In this document: positions 6,630 to 13,919 of the stretch, piece by piece
Numbering within the stretch: position 1 is the stretch's first letter
Layout of the letters: each line of letters opens with the position of its first letter
Assembly (NCBI GenBank): GCA_964568655.1
Contig: CAZMRG010000073.1
Location: 1 to 15,366, forward strand
Source of the DNA: CAWFKW01 sp964568655
GTDB taxonomy: Bacteria > Bacteroidota > Ignavibacteria > Tepidaquicellales > OLB5
Direction: 5' to 3'
DNA: 15,366 nucleotides
Position numbers and translations under genes: made by a program
Notes under the pieces: model-generated
Database searches by the model: none
Seen by the model: only the letters and a program-made list of their open reading frames with translations
Told to the model about the DNA's origin: nothing

Positions 6630-7886
6630 CTAATTTTTTATTTTTCCGAACAATATTTTAATCCCCTCGTCGAGAATTTTATCATTTGAATCTTTATTAT
6701 TAAATTGCAGATCAACGTTTATTTCAGGCGTAAAATTTTCTCTGGGTGTTCCGTTGATATGAAAAAGCTTTTCGGCTGCATAGCTTACTCCTATATTAGT
6801 ATTTGGAAGCGTAAAATCGTACTTGGCGCCAATCAGTCCGGCAAGCCTTGTCCCAACTATCGTAGCCCGTTTCATCGCATCGAACCCAATAGTTATGCCT
6901 TCGCCCATGCTTCCTGTCCAGTGATCGGCTAGTACAACCAGAGGCTTACTATACACTTTCCCCCGTGAGGTTACATATTCCACCCAGCTTCGTTTTACGC
7001 CGAATTCTCTTTCTTCTGCGGGCAGTTCATGTTTCTGGTACGGCATTTCTTTATCGATGAATCTGCTCATAATGGCCCTGGCAACTACGCTGTTTCCGCC
7101 TCCGGGAGTATCTCTGAGGTCAAGAATTAACCCGTCGGTGTCGAATAACGAATCAATTGAATTATCAAAATCACCAATAAGGTCGTTATTAAAAAGAGAG
7201 TTATTGATTTTAATATAACCTACATTATTATCCAGAATTTTGGATTCTATCAGGCTTTTTGTGTCCGGGTTATAATCAACATTCTCTAACCTATAAACAA
7301 TTTTTTCACCGTTATGTTCAATTCCGATATCGCTGGCGGTATTGTGTTTCCCTGCAAGCAATACTTTAACGGCCCAGTTTTTTACTTCCGCGTCTATGCT
7401 TTTCAATGATTTCCCGAATAACGGTTCCAGCGCTTTCTCCACGGGTATTCCGTCAACGGATACGACCTTCATTCCCGCTCTAACACCTGCCGAATCAGCG
7501 TGTGATTGTCTTCTGACTTCCGTAATAATGTAATTTCCGTCTATCAACTCAGCCCATATATCCAGTCCCGATGGCACGAGCCTGTATGAATCAGGCAGGT
7601 TTGTCATCAGCTGAGTGTGGCTGTCATACAACTCAGATAACATGTTTTCAAGCAGTCTTACAAAATCCCGTTTATTTTTTATCACTTCCAGCTGCGGTTC
7701 ATATATTTCTTTTACTTTATTCCAGTCTGTCTGTTTAGCGTCAAAGTATGCATAGTTATCTCTCAGCGTTTCCCAGAAAGCTTTAAAGTCCTCGCTGTAT
7801 TGCTTTTTAGTCAGAACTTGTGAAGAAGCCATACTGGAAGATATTATAAGAAAAGTTAATAGTAAATATTTAATAATCTTAACCAA
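6630..7886 (-). CDS. Secreted S41 family peptidase (tricorn/IRBP-like branch)
   Basis: A 418-residue exported protease-like protein. Residues 1-22 form a signal peptide (KIIKYLLLTFLIISSS core). A helical N-terminal domain ends in ELYDSHTQL at 86-93, where H90 fits the conserved histidine of the S41B branch. A PDZ-like segment spans about 105-200 (DSAGVRAGMKVVSVDG). The catalytic domain shows GYIKINN, DGLILDLRDTPGGG at 251-264 and the serine loop WTGSMGEG, with S326 as likely nucleophile. The lysine found about 25 residues after the serine in CtpA-type enzymes is absent (a leucine is there), so a Ser-His arrangement rather than Ser-Lys is inferred. The TTG at 7886 is used as start because it begins the signal peptide; it lies 7 bases after the HAD gene stop. 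The substrate is unknown. Confidence 0.9.
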   Translation of the reverse strand: MVKIIKYLLLTFLIISSSMASSQVLTKKQYSEDFKAFWETLRDNYAYFDAKQTDWNKVKEIYEPQLEVIKNKRDFVRLLENMLSELYDSHTQLMTNLPDSYRLVPSGLDIWAELIDGNYIITEVRRQSHADSAGVRAGMKVVSVDGIPVEKALEPLFGKSLKSIDAEVKNWAVKVLLAGKHNTASDIGIEHNGEKIVYRLENVDYNPDTKSLIESKILDNNVGYIKINNSLFNNDLIGDFDNSIDSLFDTDGLILDLRDTPGGGNSVVARAIMSRFIDKEMPYQKHELPAEEREFGVKRSWVEYVTSRGKVYSKPLVVLADHWTGSMGEGITIGFDAMKRATIVGTRLAGLIGAKYDFTLPNTNIGVSYAAEKLFHINGTPRENFTPEINVDLQFNNKDSNDKILDEGIKILFGKIKN

Positions 7887-7893
7887 AGCATTT

Positions 7894-8496
7894 TCATAAT
7901 TTGTTCAGCATCTCAAGATGTTTCATATCGAACTGTTTTAATGAAGATAATTTTATATTAGCCAAACTGAACCGCTCTTCATTAAAAAATCTTTTTTCAG
8001 GAACAGCGACAGTTTTCATTCCTGCATCTTTTGCCGAAAGAAGACCGTTAAATGAATCTTCAAAAGCCAAACAATTTTCGGGAAGAGTCCCCAGCTGCTT
8101 TGCGGTATTTAAATATACAGCCGGGTGCGGCTTGCCGAATTGTTCTTTTTCGGCAGAGTGGATCGCATCAAACTCTTTCTTTATTTTAAATTTTTGAAGC
8201 GCCGCATCTATTATGATCATAGCGGATGAAGATGCAATTGCTGTCTTTATTTTTCTATCCTTAAAAAATTTAATGATGTAATCCACGCCTTCCAGCGGAT
8301 TACCTTTCTTGTTTATAAGCTTGACAACTTTGGCAATGACATTTTCAGAAACTTTTTCAAACGAACTATCTTTTTTATTCGTATCCCATGGATATAATTT
8401 ATGCCAATGACTTACAACTTCTTCTATTCGTTTGCCAACTGTGGTGTCGCACATTTCACCGGTTAGCGGTACTCCAAGACTTGTAAAAACTTCAAT
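7894..8496 (-). CDS. HAD-superfamily phosphatase, 5' end lost in assembly gap
   Basis: This is the C-terminal 200 residues of a beta-phosphoglucomutase/hexitol-phosphatase-like HAD hydrolase (YniC type), which would remove phosphate from small sugar or polyol phosphates in the cytoplasm. Seen are the cap domain (FTSLGVPLTGEMCDTTVGKRIEEVV), motif II IASSSA, motif III with FGKPHP (the conserved lysine), and motif IV CLAFEDSFNGLLSAKDAGM with the acidic metal-binding pair. Motif I, DxDGxx with the nucleophilic aspartate, must lie in the N run: relatives carry about 24 residues before the point where the sequence resumes. The reading frame runs through the gap into an unrelated protein, but that joining is an artefact. 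Partial gene, function class secure, substrate unknown. Confidence 0.88.
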   Translation of the reverse strand: MEVFTSLGVPLTGEMCDTTVGKRIEEVVSHWHKLYPWDTNKKDSSFEKVSENVIAKVVKLINKKGNPLEGVDYIIKFFKDRKIKTAIASSSAMIIIDAALQKFKIKKEFDAIHSAEKEQFGKPHPAVYLNTAKQLGTLPENCLAFEDSFNGLLSAKDAGMKTVAVPEKRFFNEERFSLANIKLSSLKQFDMKHLEMLNKL

Positions 8497-8596
8497 NNNN
8501 NNNNNNNNNNNNNNNNNNNNNNNNNNNNNNNNNNNNNNNNNNNNNNNNNNNNNNNNNNNNNNNNNNNNNNNNNNNNNNNNNNNNNNNNNNNNNNNN
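8497..8596. other. Assembly gap of 100 N
   Basis: Exactly 100 undetermined bases, a usual placeholder for a scaffold gap of unknown length. It separates the start of the HAD gene from the end of the upstream unknown gene. The true distance may be more or less than 100 bases. Confidence 0.98.
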
Positions 8597-9315
8597 CTGC
8601 CTTCAATACTTTCGCCCTTAACCGTGGTCATAGTTGTCTTAACAGATTTCCCGTTTAAATTATCCGTCCAGCCGGCATCATTATCAAATGGTATTATAGA
8701 CAGAACAAATATAGGTTTTGTAAGCACATCGTAAACGCTTTTCGCTTCTGATTTAGCGAGGTTTTTTCTTAAAGAGGTTTTTTCAGGACTAATGAAAGGA
8801 TACTTCGGGGCATAATCGGCTTTTTCTCTGCATTGCCAATATTCGGTGTAGCTATTAAAGGATGTTGTATAAACGCTGTTGTCTTCGAACAGTTTCGCGG
8901 GTATTCCGCCATCCCACGAGATTTGTCTGAGAGCCTCTGGATTTGTCGCGAAATCAACCGAATCCAGAACTTTATAATTGAGTTTATTATTTTGAGTTTT
9001 AAGCCTTAAAAATTTTAGCATACTGTAGTCACAGTCTTCGGTAAAAAGGTAGGTTGAGTCTATCTGCGTCAGGAAAACATACGCTTTCTGATTTATTTCA
9101 TCTGAGAAAAAAGACTTTTTCGTCTTTTGGAAGCTCACTGAATTTTTTATTCTATGGAGGGTATCGGTATAAACGCGGCCGAGCTCGCCGTCAACTGTTC
9201 TGCATGTTACAATGATCTTTCCCGGAAGCATTTTTTGCAAGCTTGCATCGCCATCAGGAAATGAAGGAGCAGAGCCCATTTGAATGATCAGCAATAAGAT
9301 TTTAGCGATTTCCAT
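8597..9315 (-). CDS. Unknown, possibly exported protein, 3' end lost in assembly gap
   Basis: About 239 residues from ATG at 9315 run into the N stretch. I do not recognise the family. The N-terminus MEIAKILLLIIQMGSAPS is a short hydrophobic stretch that could be a weak signal peptide. The rest is soluble, with many Ser, Thr, Asp and Lys residues, alternating strand-like segments (KIIVTCRTVDGELGRVYTD, KAYVFLTQIDSTYLFTED) and an aromatic block SFNSYTEYWQC. VLSIIPFDNDAGWTD lies near the gap. Two separate cysteine regions are present but no catalytic motif. AAAGGG stands 8 bases before the ATG and is a plausible Shine-Dalgarno. The gene is first in the minus-strand series and diverges from the nucleotidyltransferase gene. 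It should not be read as fused to the HAD phosphatase. Confidence 0.7.
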
Positions 9316-9738
9316 TTATAATTCCCTTTTGAAACGCAGAACGTAATGCGTTCCTCATTCAAATATAAGAAAATTTTGCGGTAATATCTCTTGAATAGAA
9401 ATCATCTTTGCTTTCTACGTAGACCTGTCAGGGGGGATGATTTTTATTTCAGATAGCAGTGTTTAGCCCCGTAGGGGCGAGATATTAATAGTTAGAGAAT
9501 TATAATGGCCCTAGCTCCGTGGGAGCGGCATATGCATTAGATTTCGCCCCTATGGGGCTCGGTTTTTTATTATCTGTATCCTACAAACATGTGACCCCTA
9601 CGGGTCAAAAGTAAAAAATTGAATTAGGGTTTATAATCAACTTGAGAAACGGGGTTTGTCATAAAAATATTTCATCACTGATTCTAATATTTCAAACCGT
9701 TATTTTGCTTTTTTATTAAAGAATTGTACAGGAGAAAA
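9316..9738. other. Divergent intergenic region, 423 bases, repeat-rich
   Basis: No gene is seen here. The genes on both sides point away from it, so it must hold promoters for both, though I cannot assign either with confidence. The part next to 9315 contains a small hairpin GAACG-TAATG-CGTTC (9336-9350 area) and AT-rich sequence. The middle (9466-9607) is filled with short palindromic repeats. From 9608 to 9729 the sequence is AT-rich and featureless. The Shine-Dalgarno AGGAG at 9730-9734 serves the gene starting at 9739. Confidence 0.7.
9466..9607. repeat. Cluster of four short palindromic (REP-like) repeats
   Basis: Four stem-loops occur within 142 bases: GCCCC-GTA-GGGGC (9466-9478), GCTCC-GTG-GGAGC (9514-9526), GCCCC-TAT-GGGGC (9546-9558) and TGACCC-CTAC-GGGTCA (9592-9607). 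The first two are followed by tails ATATTAATAG and CATATGCATTAG; the last is preceded by the inverse tail CTACAAACAT. These tails resemble CATATTTGTAG seen at the doublets near 11612 and 14474, so all belong to one degenerate family. They lie between divergent genes and so cannot act as terminators of either. Confidence 0.8.
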
Positions 9739-10470
9739 TTGCAGGCAATAATTTTAGCGGCAGGACTTTCAAAACGGCTGAGGCCATTAACCGATAATAC
9801 GCCAAAGTGCCTATTGAAGGTCGGCGGCAAGACAATACTTGAAATGACCATTGATAATGTCCTCAAAAGCGGCGTTAGGGATTTTGTTATGGTCACGGGC
9901 TACAGGGAGAACATGATAAAGGATTTTATCTCTCAAAAATACCCTGATTTAAGTATCAAATACATCACAAATTCGGACTATGAGAACAATAATAACAGCT
10001 ATTCCTTATGGATGACAAAGGATCATATTTCCGGAGATTGTATTTTGCTGGATAGCGATATTTTGTTTGATTTTCGCATTATTTCGAAGCTTTTAGAGTC
10101 TGAACACAGTGATTGTTTAGCAGTTAACACAAATCACCTTTTAGGGGTAGAAGAGATTAAAGTTATAGTTGATAGTACTAATAAAATTCTACATATTGGT
10201 AAAGAATTAGACCCTTCCAACAGCTTCGGGGAATCTATTGGTATTGAGAAATTTTCGCATGAATTCTTCAGGGCGCTTGGCGTGGTTCTTGAGCGCAAGA
10301 TCGTAAAAGAGAAGAATGTTAACGAATTTTACGAAAAATCGTTTCAGGAATTATACGATTCCGGGAACGCTATGTTTGCAATTGACGTTTCAGAATATAA
10401 GTCTATGGAGATCGATTTTCCCGAGGACCTCCAAAGGGCAGGGGAAGAAATAAAAGGCATTTTTTTATAA
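9739..10470 (+). CDS. LicC-like sugar/choline-phosphate nucleotidyltransferase
   Basis: A 243-residue cytoplasmic enzyme that transfers a nucleotidyl group from an NTP to a phosphorylated substrate, freeing diphosphate. The N-terminal signature LAAGLSKRLRPLT (6-18) with TPK (K23) binds the NTP. LLDSD at 103-107 has the metal-binding aspartates. NNNNSYSLW (83-91) resembles the NNFYSL block of LicC phosphocholine cytidylyltransferase, so choline-phosphate or a similar small phosphate is a reasonable but unproven substrate. EIDFPEDLQRA near the end is typical of the LicC/IspD-like group. TTG at 9739 is chosen over TTG at 9724 because it gives the family start MQAIILAAG and has AGGAG in front, at the short distance of 4 bases. 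The stop TAA shares its last A with the ATG of the rhomboid gene, so translation is probably coupled. Confidence 0.88.
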   Translation: MQAIILAAGLSKRLRPLTDNTPKCLLKVGGKTILEMTIDNVLKSGVRDFVMVTGYRENMIKDFISQKYPDLSIKYITNSDYENNNNSYSLWMTKDHISGDCILLDSDILFDFRIISKLLESEHSDCLAVNTNHLLGVEEIKVIVDSTNKILHIGKELDPSNSFGESIGIEKFSHEFFRALGVVLERKIVKEKNVNEFYEKSFQELYDSGNAMFAIDVSEYKSMEIDFPEDLQRAGEEIKGIFL

Positions 10471-11417
10471 TGGGATTATTTAACACTCAGAAAGACCGCT
10501 ATAAAAGTTACGATTATAAGTACAACCGTCCTTCAATGTTCGGCGGCTTTGCTTTTTTCCCTCCCGTTATAAAATATCTTCTTATATCCAATATCGGAAT
10601 TTTCATTTGCCAGTATTTTGTATTTGGTTCTTTTAAAGTAGGAGGCGTTCCGCTTTCCTATATATTCATGAAATACTTTGCATTGAATCCTATTGGCGGA
10701 CCGCTGCCGTTTTACCCCTGGCAGCTTTTCACATACCTTTTTATGCATGCCAATTTCTGGCATATCTTCCTCAATATGTTTGCGCTGTGGATGTTCGGTA
10801 TGGAGCTTGAAAATATCTGGGGCTCAAAAAAGTTCATGGGGTATTATCTTATGTGCGGCATCGGAGCGGGCCTTGCTAATCTTTTGATAGCGCCGCTTTT
10901 CACAAGCATCGGGCCAACCATTGGAGCTTCCGGCGCGGTTTACGGCGTGCTGATAGCTTTTGCAATGCTGTTCCCCGATAGGCCGATCTACCTGTATTTC
11001 CTGTTCCCCATCAAGGCTAAGTATTTTGTGGCGGTGTATGTAATTATCGAGATCCTTTCGGTCGGCAGCAATTCAGGTATCGCGCATGTTGCGCATCTTG
11101 GCGGCGGACTCATTGGTTTTATTTATTTGCTCATCACAAAAAATAATATATACAGCCTGTTCCGTTTTAATAAGCAGCCTAAAGTAACAATAAAGAAGCC
11201 GACCAGTATTTACCGCAACCGGTTTTATGAAAAGTATAACAGCGGTAATGAAGAAGTCTCGGACGCTGATTACTATATTGAGAAGAAAGACGGAGATGAA
11301 GATATCTCGCAGGAGAAAGTTGATGAGATACTGGATAAGATAAGCAAATACGGTTACCAGAATTTAAGCGAAGAGGAAAAACGTATCCTTTTTGAAGCGA
11401 GCAAAAAAATTCATTGA
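10470..11417 (+). CDS. Rhomboid-family intramembrane serine protease with acidic C-terminal tail
   Basis: A 315-residue membrane protease that cuts transmembrane helices of client proteins. About six membrane helices cover residues 25-225. The catalytic serine is S154 in TIGASGAVYG and the catalytic histidine H209 in HVAHLGGGLIGF. The oxyanion-side HANFWHIFLNMFALW block and the loop MFGMELENIWGSKKFMGYY are as in GlpG-like proteins, so all key residues are present. A soluble tail of about 85 residues follows (basic around 230-250, then acidic: DGDEDISQEKVDEILDKISKYGYQNLSEEEKRIL), resembling the DUF6576-type tail of many Bacteroidetes rhomboids. It overlaps the nucleotidyltransferase gene by 1 base; a small antitoxin-like frame begins close to its end. 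Confidence 0.93.
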   Translation: MGLFNTQKDRYKSYDYKYNRPSMFGGFAFFPPVIKYLLISNIGIFICQYFVFGSFKVGGVPLSYIFMKYFALNPIGGPLPFYPWQLFTYLFMHANFWHIFLNMFALWMFGMELENIWGSKKFMGYYLMCGIGAGLANLLIAPLFTSIGPTIGASGAVYGVLIAFAMLFPDRPIYLYFLFPIKAKYFVAVYVIIEILSVGSNSGIAHVAHLGGGLIGFIYLLITKNNIYSLFRFNKQPKVTIKKPTSIYRNRFYEKYNSGNEEVSDADYYIEKKDGDEDISQEKVDEILDKISKYGYQNLSEEEKRILFEASKKIH

Positions 11418-11427
11418 TAGGTTAAGA

Positions 11428-11598
11428 TTGAGTGTAAAGGTTAGCCATAACGTGGATTTTTGGGACGACTTGACTCCTGAGCATAAAAAAGAAATTGAAG
11501 AGTCTTTGGCCGAAAGTGAAAATCCGGATACCCTGATATCTCATGAAGAAGTTATGAAAAAGTCTAAAGAATGGTTGCAAGGTAATAGAATAATTTGA
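11428..11598 (+). CDS. Small antitoxin-like protein, no partner toxin seen
   Basis: A 56-residue frame, FWDDLTPEHKKEIEESLAESENPDTLISHEEVMKKSKEW in its core (residues 11-49). This is the C-terminal pattern of small antitoxins of the RelB/addiction-module kind: a W-D/N-x-L helix, an EI..SL helix and ISHEEVMKK. The frame is open back to a TTG at 11392 inside the rhomboid gene (68 residues); TTG at 11428, 10 bases after the rhomboid stop with AGG 6 bases before it, or GTG at 11452, are other starts. The leucine-rich N-terminal helix common in relatives is not evident, so this may be a truncated copy. The toxin normally follows directly, but only repeats do. An orphan antitoxin or decayed module is inferred. 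Confidence 0.55.
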   Translation: MSVKVSHNVDFWDDLTPEHKKEIEESLAESENPDTLISHEEVMKKSKEWLQGNRII

Positions 11599-11611
11599 AC
11601 GCTGTTAAGTT

Positions 11612-11679
11612 CGACCCCTGTTGGAGTCGTATGTTTATAGGAAATTGCAGCTACAAATATTCGACCCCTATCGGGGTCG
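11612..11679. repeat. REP-like doublet, head-to-head
   Basis: Two palindromes face each other: CGACCCC-TGTT-GGAGTCG (11612-11629, one mismatch) with the tail TATGTTTATAG, and CGACCCC-TATC-GGGGTCG (11662-11679) preceded by the inverse tail CTACAAATATT. The tails point towards each other, a layout like REPIN or BIME units in other bacteria. The same layout recurs at 14474-14542. It sits where a toxin gene might be expected after the antitoxin-like gene. Confidence 0.85.
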
Positions 11680-11754
11680 CACAAAATATATTGATAATAA
11701 GTTTAGAAGAGTTAATTAATATAAAATAAATTAAATAATTTGTTTTTCCCTGCT

Positions 11755-11790
11755 CCCCTCTCCTTTTAGGAGAGGGGTTGGGGGTGAGGT
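11755..11790 (+). repeat. Long hairpin repeat abutting the ispG start, providing its Shine-Dalgarno
   Basis: CCCCTCTCC (11755-11763) pairs perfectly with GGAGAGGGG (11769-11777) around TTTTA, followed by TTGGGGGTGAGGT (11778-11790). I recall this kind of CTCCCCTCTCC...GGGGTTGGGGGTGAGG element as a dispersed repeat in several bacterial phyla. GAGGT at 11786-11790 is 9 bases before the ispG TTG start and is the only Shine-Dalgarno-like sequence there. Confidence 0.8.
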
Positions 11791-11799
11791 TAAAAGAAT

Positions 11800-13794
11800 T
11801 TGGAAATACAAACATCCTCAAAAAAATACTGCAACAGCCTTACCGCATATTCAAGATATAAAACAAGGGTTGTAAAAATAGGCGACCTGCTAATTGGCGG
11901 GGATAATCCTATTATGCTGCAGTCGATGACTACAACCGATACCATGGATACAAAAGGGACGGTTGAGCAATCAATAAGAATGATAGAAGCAGGCTGCGAG
12001 TTAGTAAGAATTACCGCTCCATCTGTTAAAGACGCAGAAAACCTTGCAAACATAAAAAACGAGCTTCGCAAACGAGGATATAATACGCCGCTTGTTGCAG
12101 ATATTCATTTCGTTCCAAAAGCTGCTGAAGTTGCCGCAAGTATTGTCGAGAAAGTACGCGTCAACCCGGGCAATTATGCCGACAGGAAAAAGTTTAAAGT
12201 GTTCAGCTTCACCGATGATATGTATCAGGAAGAGCTTGACAGGATATATGAGCAGTTCTCGCCACTGGTGAATATTTGTAAAGAACACGGTACGGCAATG
12301 CGCATTGGGACAAATCACGGCTCTCTTTCGGACAGGATTATGAACCGTTACGGCGATACGCCGCTTGGCATGGTTGAATCAGCGCTGGAGTTTGTAAGAA
12401 TTTGCGAGGACCTGAATTATCATGAAATTGTGCTTTCAATGAAAGCAAGCAACCCCGAAGTTATGGTGCAGGCATACAGGCTGCTGGTTAACAGGATGGA
12501 AGAAGAAGGAATGAACTACCCGCTGCATCTTGGAGTAACCGAGGCGGGCGACGGTGAAGACGGCAGAATAAAATCAGCCCTCGGTATAGGAACTTTGCTT
12601 GAAGACGGGCTTGGCGATACTATAAGAGTCTCGCTTACCGAAGAACCGGAATACGAAATCCCTGTTTGCCAAAAAATTGTTGAAAAGTATATAAACAGGA
12701 GCAATAAAAAGCCTATTCCTCCAATTGGTATCAATATTGATGGTTTTTCCAAATCCGCAATCGCAATTCCGCAATCCGAAATTAATGAAATCCCATATGA
12801 TCCGTTCGAATATAACAAACGAAAAACTTACGAAATCGATAAGATAGGAGCAAATCATGTTCCTGTTGTAATACTTACACCGGATGTTTCAAAAATATTT
12901 AAACCGGAGGACTTGAATAACATTTCTTATGGTTACGATTCCAAACTGGATAAATGGAATATCGGCGATATGGCGGCGGACTTTATATATTTAGGTAGCA
13001 TTGATATAAGTTATCAGCTTCCCGGGACATTGAAGAAGATCTTTGATTACAGTTACTGGAAAGATCTGAATGAAAAATCAGAATCCTTCCCGCTTTTCAA
13101 TGCAGATGAATACTTAAGCGCTCTGAGAAAATCTTACAGAATAAATTTTTTGGAAATATCAATTAGCGATATTTCTGATAAATTACTTGATGCGGTTTCA
13201 AAAGATAAGTTTTGCGTGATGGTTATTAAGACTGATAACTCTAATGCGCTCGCTGAACTGCGCAGAATATTTATTGAGCTATTAAATAGAAATTTAAGCG
13301 TGCCGGTTATAATCAAAATGAAATACTCAGGACTGGATGAGGAGCATTTAACTTTATTCAGCGCAACCGATTTGGGCGGATTATTTATCGATGGATTTGG
13401 AGACGGCGTCTGGTTAGAGTCAGCTGATAACTCCATGGAAGCTGTGAACAGGATCAGCTTTGGTGTTCTGCAGGCTGCACGTAAAAGGATTTCAAAAACC
13501 GAATATATTTCATGCCCTTCATGCGGCAGAACGCAGTTTGACCTGCAGGAAACAACCGCGATGATAAAGAAGAGAACCGACCACCTGAAAGGCGTTAAGA
13601 TAGCTATTATGGGCTGCATAGTTAACGGTCCGGGCGAAATGGCTGATGCCGATTACGGTTTTGTGGGCTCGGGTCCGGGATGGATAAGTCTTTACCGCGG
13701 CAAAGAAGTTATTGAGCGCGGCATTCCTTATGAAGACGCCCTGGACAGGCTTATTGAGCTTATGAAAGAAGACGGAGCGTGGCTAGACAATTAA
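11800..13794 (+). CDS. ispG: (E)-4-hydroxy-3-methylbut-2-enyl-diphosphate synthase, long three-domain type
   Basis: IspG (GcpE) turns MEcPP into HMBPP in the MEP isoprenoid pathway, directly before IspH. Residues up to about 285 form the TIM barrel (KIGDLLIGGDNPIMLQSMTTTDTMDT, LVADIHFVP, EKVRVNPGNY, LGVTEAGDGEDGRIKSA, GLGDTIRVSLTEEPEYE). About 290-550 is the inserted domain of the plant/Chlamydia/Bacteroidetes form. The C-terminal iron-sulfur domain has C572 and C575 (CPSCGRT), C606 (GCIVNGPGE) and E613. At 664 residues it matches the long form. TTG at 11800 is the start: YCNSLTAYSRYKTR is the usual N-terminus, no ATG lies upstream, and GAGGT is 9 bases before it. The insertion is poorly conserved, as expected. 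It stands between repeat blocks on both sides. Confidence 0.95.
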   Translation: MEIQTSSKKYCNSLTAYSRYKTRVVKIGDLLIGGDNPIMLQSMTTTDTMDTKGTVEQSIRMIEAGCELVRITAPSVKDAENLANIKNELRKRGYNTPLVADIHFVPKAAEVAASIVEKVRVNPGNYADRKKFKVFSFTDDMYQEELDRIYEQFSPLVNICKEHGTAMRIGTNHGSLSDRIMNRYGDTPLGMVESALEFVRICEDLNYHEIVLSMKASNPEVMVQAYRLLVNRMEEEGMNYPLHLGVTEAGDGEDGRIKSALGIGTLLEDGLGDTIRVSLTEEPEYEIPVCQKIVEKYINRSNKKPIPPIGINIDGFSKSAIAIPQSEINEIPYDPFEYNKRKTYEIDKIGANHVPVVILTPDVSKIFKPEDLNNISYGYDSKLDKWNIGDMAADFIYLGSIDISYQLPGTLKKIFDYSYWKDLNEKSESFPLFNADEYLSALRKSYRINFLEISISDISDKLLDAVSKDKFCVMVIKTDNSNALAELRRIFIELLNRNLSVPVIIKMKYSGLDEEHLTLFSATDLGGLFIDGFGDGVWLESADNSMEAVNRISFGVLQAARKRISKTEYISCPSCGRTQFDLQETTAMIKKRTDHLKGVKIAIMGCIVNGPGEMADADYGFVGSGPGWISLYRGKEVIERGIPYEDALDRLIELMKEDGAWLDN

Positions 13795-13841
13795 GAATTA
13801 CGAATTGAGATTTACGAATTAGAATAGAAAAACAGAACCCG

Positions 13842-13910
13842 TCTCCCCCTGCCTGCAGCAGGCAGGCCTAACAGGGGGAGATGCGCACCATTGGTGCGCA
13901 GAGGGGGTGA
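13842..13910 (+). repeat. Nested palindrome repeat abutting the DUF1801 gene start
   Basis: TCTCCCCCTG (13842-13851) pairs with CAGGGGGAGA (13872-13881). A 19-base palindrome with 9-base arms (13848-13866, CCTGCCTGC/GCAGGCAGG) overlaps that stem, and another 19-base one (TGCGCACCA-T-TGGTGCGCA, 13882-13900) follows. GAGGGGGTGA (13901-13910) ends the block, 9 bases before the TTG start at 13920. Upstream, TTACGAATT is repeated at 13798-13806 and 13812-13820. The look is of repeats inserted into one another. Confidence 0.8.
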
Positions 13911-13919
13911 ATACATATT

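Noticed and set aside
11612..11679. Insertion sequence ends flanking lost DNA
   Set aside because: The facing palindromes occur in the same arrangement at 14474-14542 with similar short spacing and no target duplication or transposase, so a REP-like doublet explains them better.
11790..12318. Minus-strand open frames opposite the ispG N-terminus
   Set aside because: The region is covered by conserved IspG TIM-barrel motifs; the antisense frames are typical shadows.
13134..13619. Minus-strand open frame of 161 residues inside ispG
   Set aside because: It overlaps the iron-sulfur domain motifs of IspG and is Ser/Ile-rich without a family pattern.
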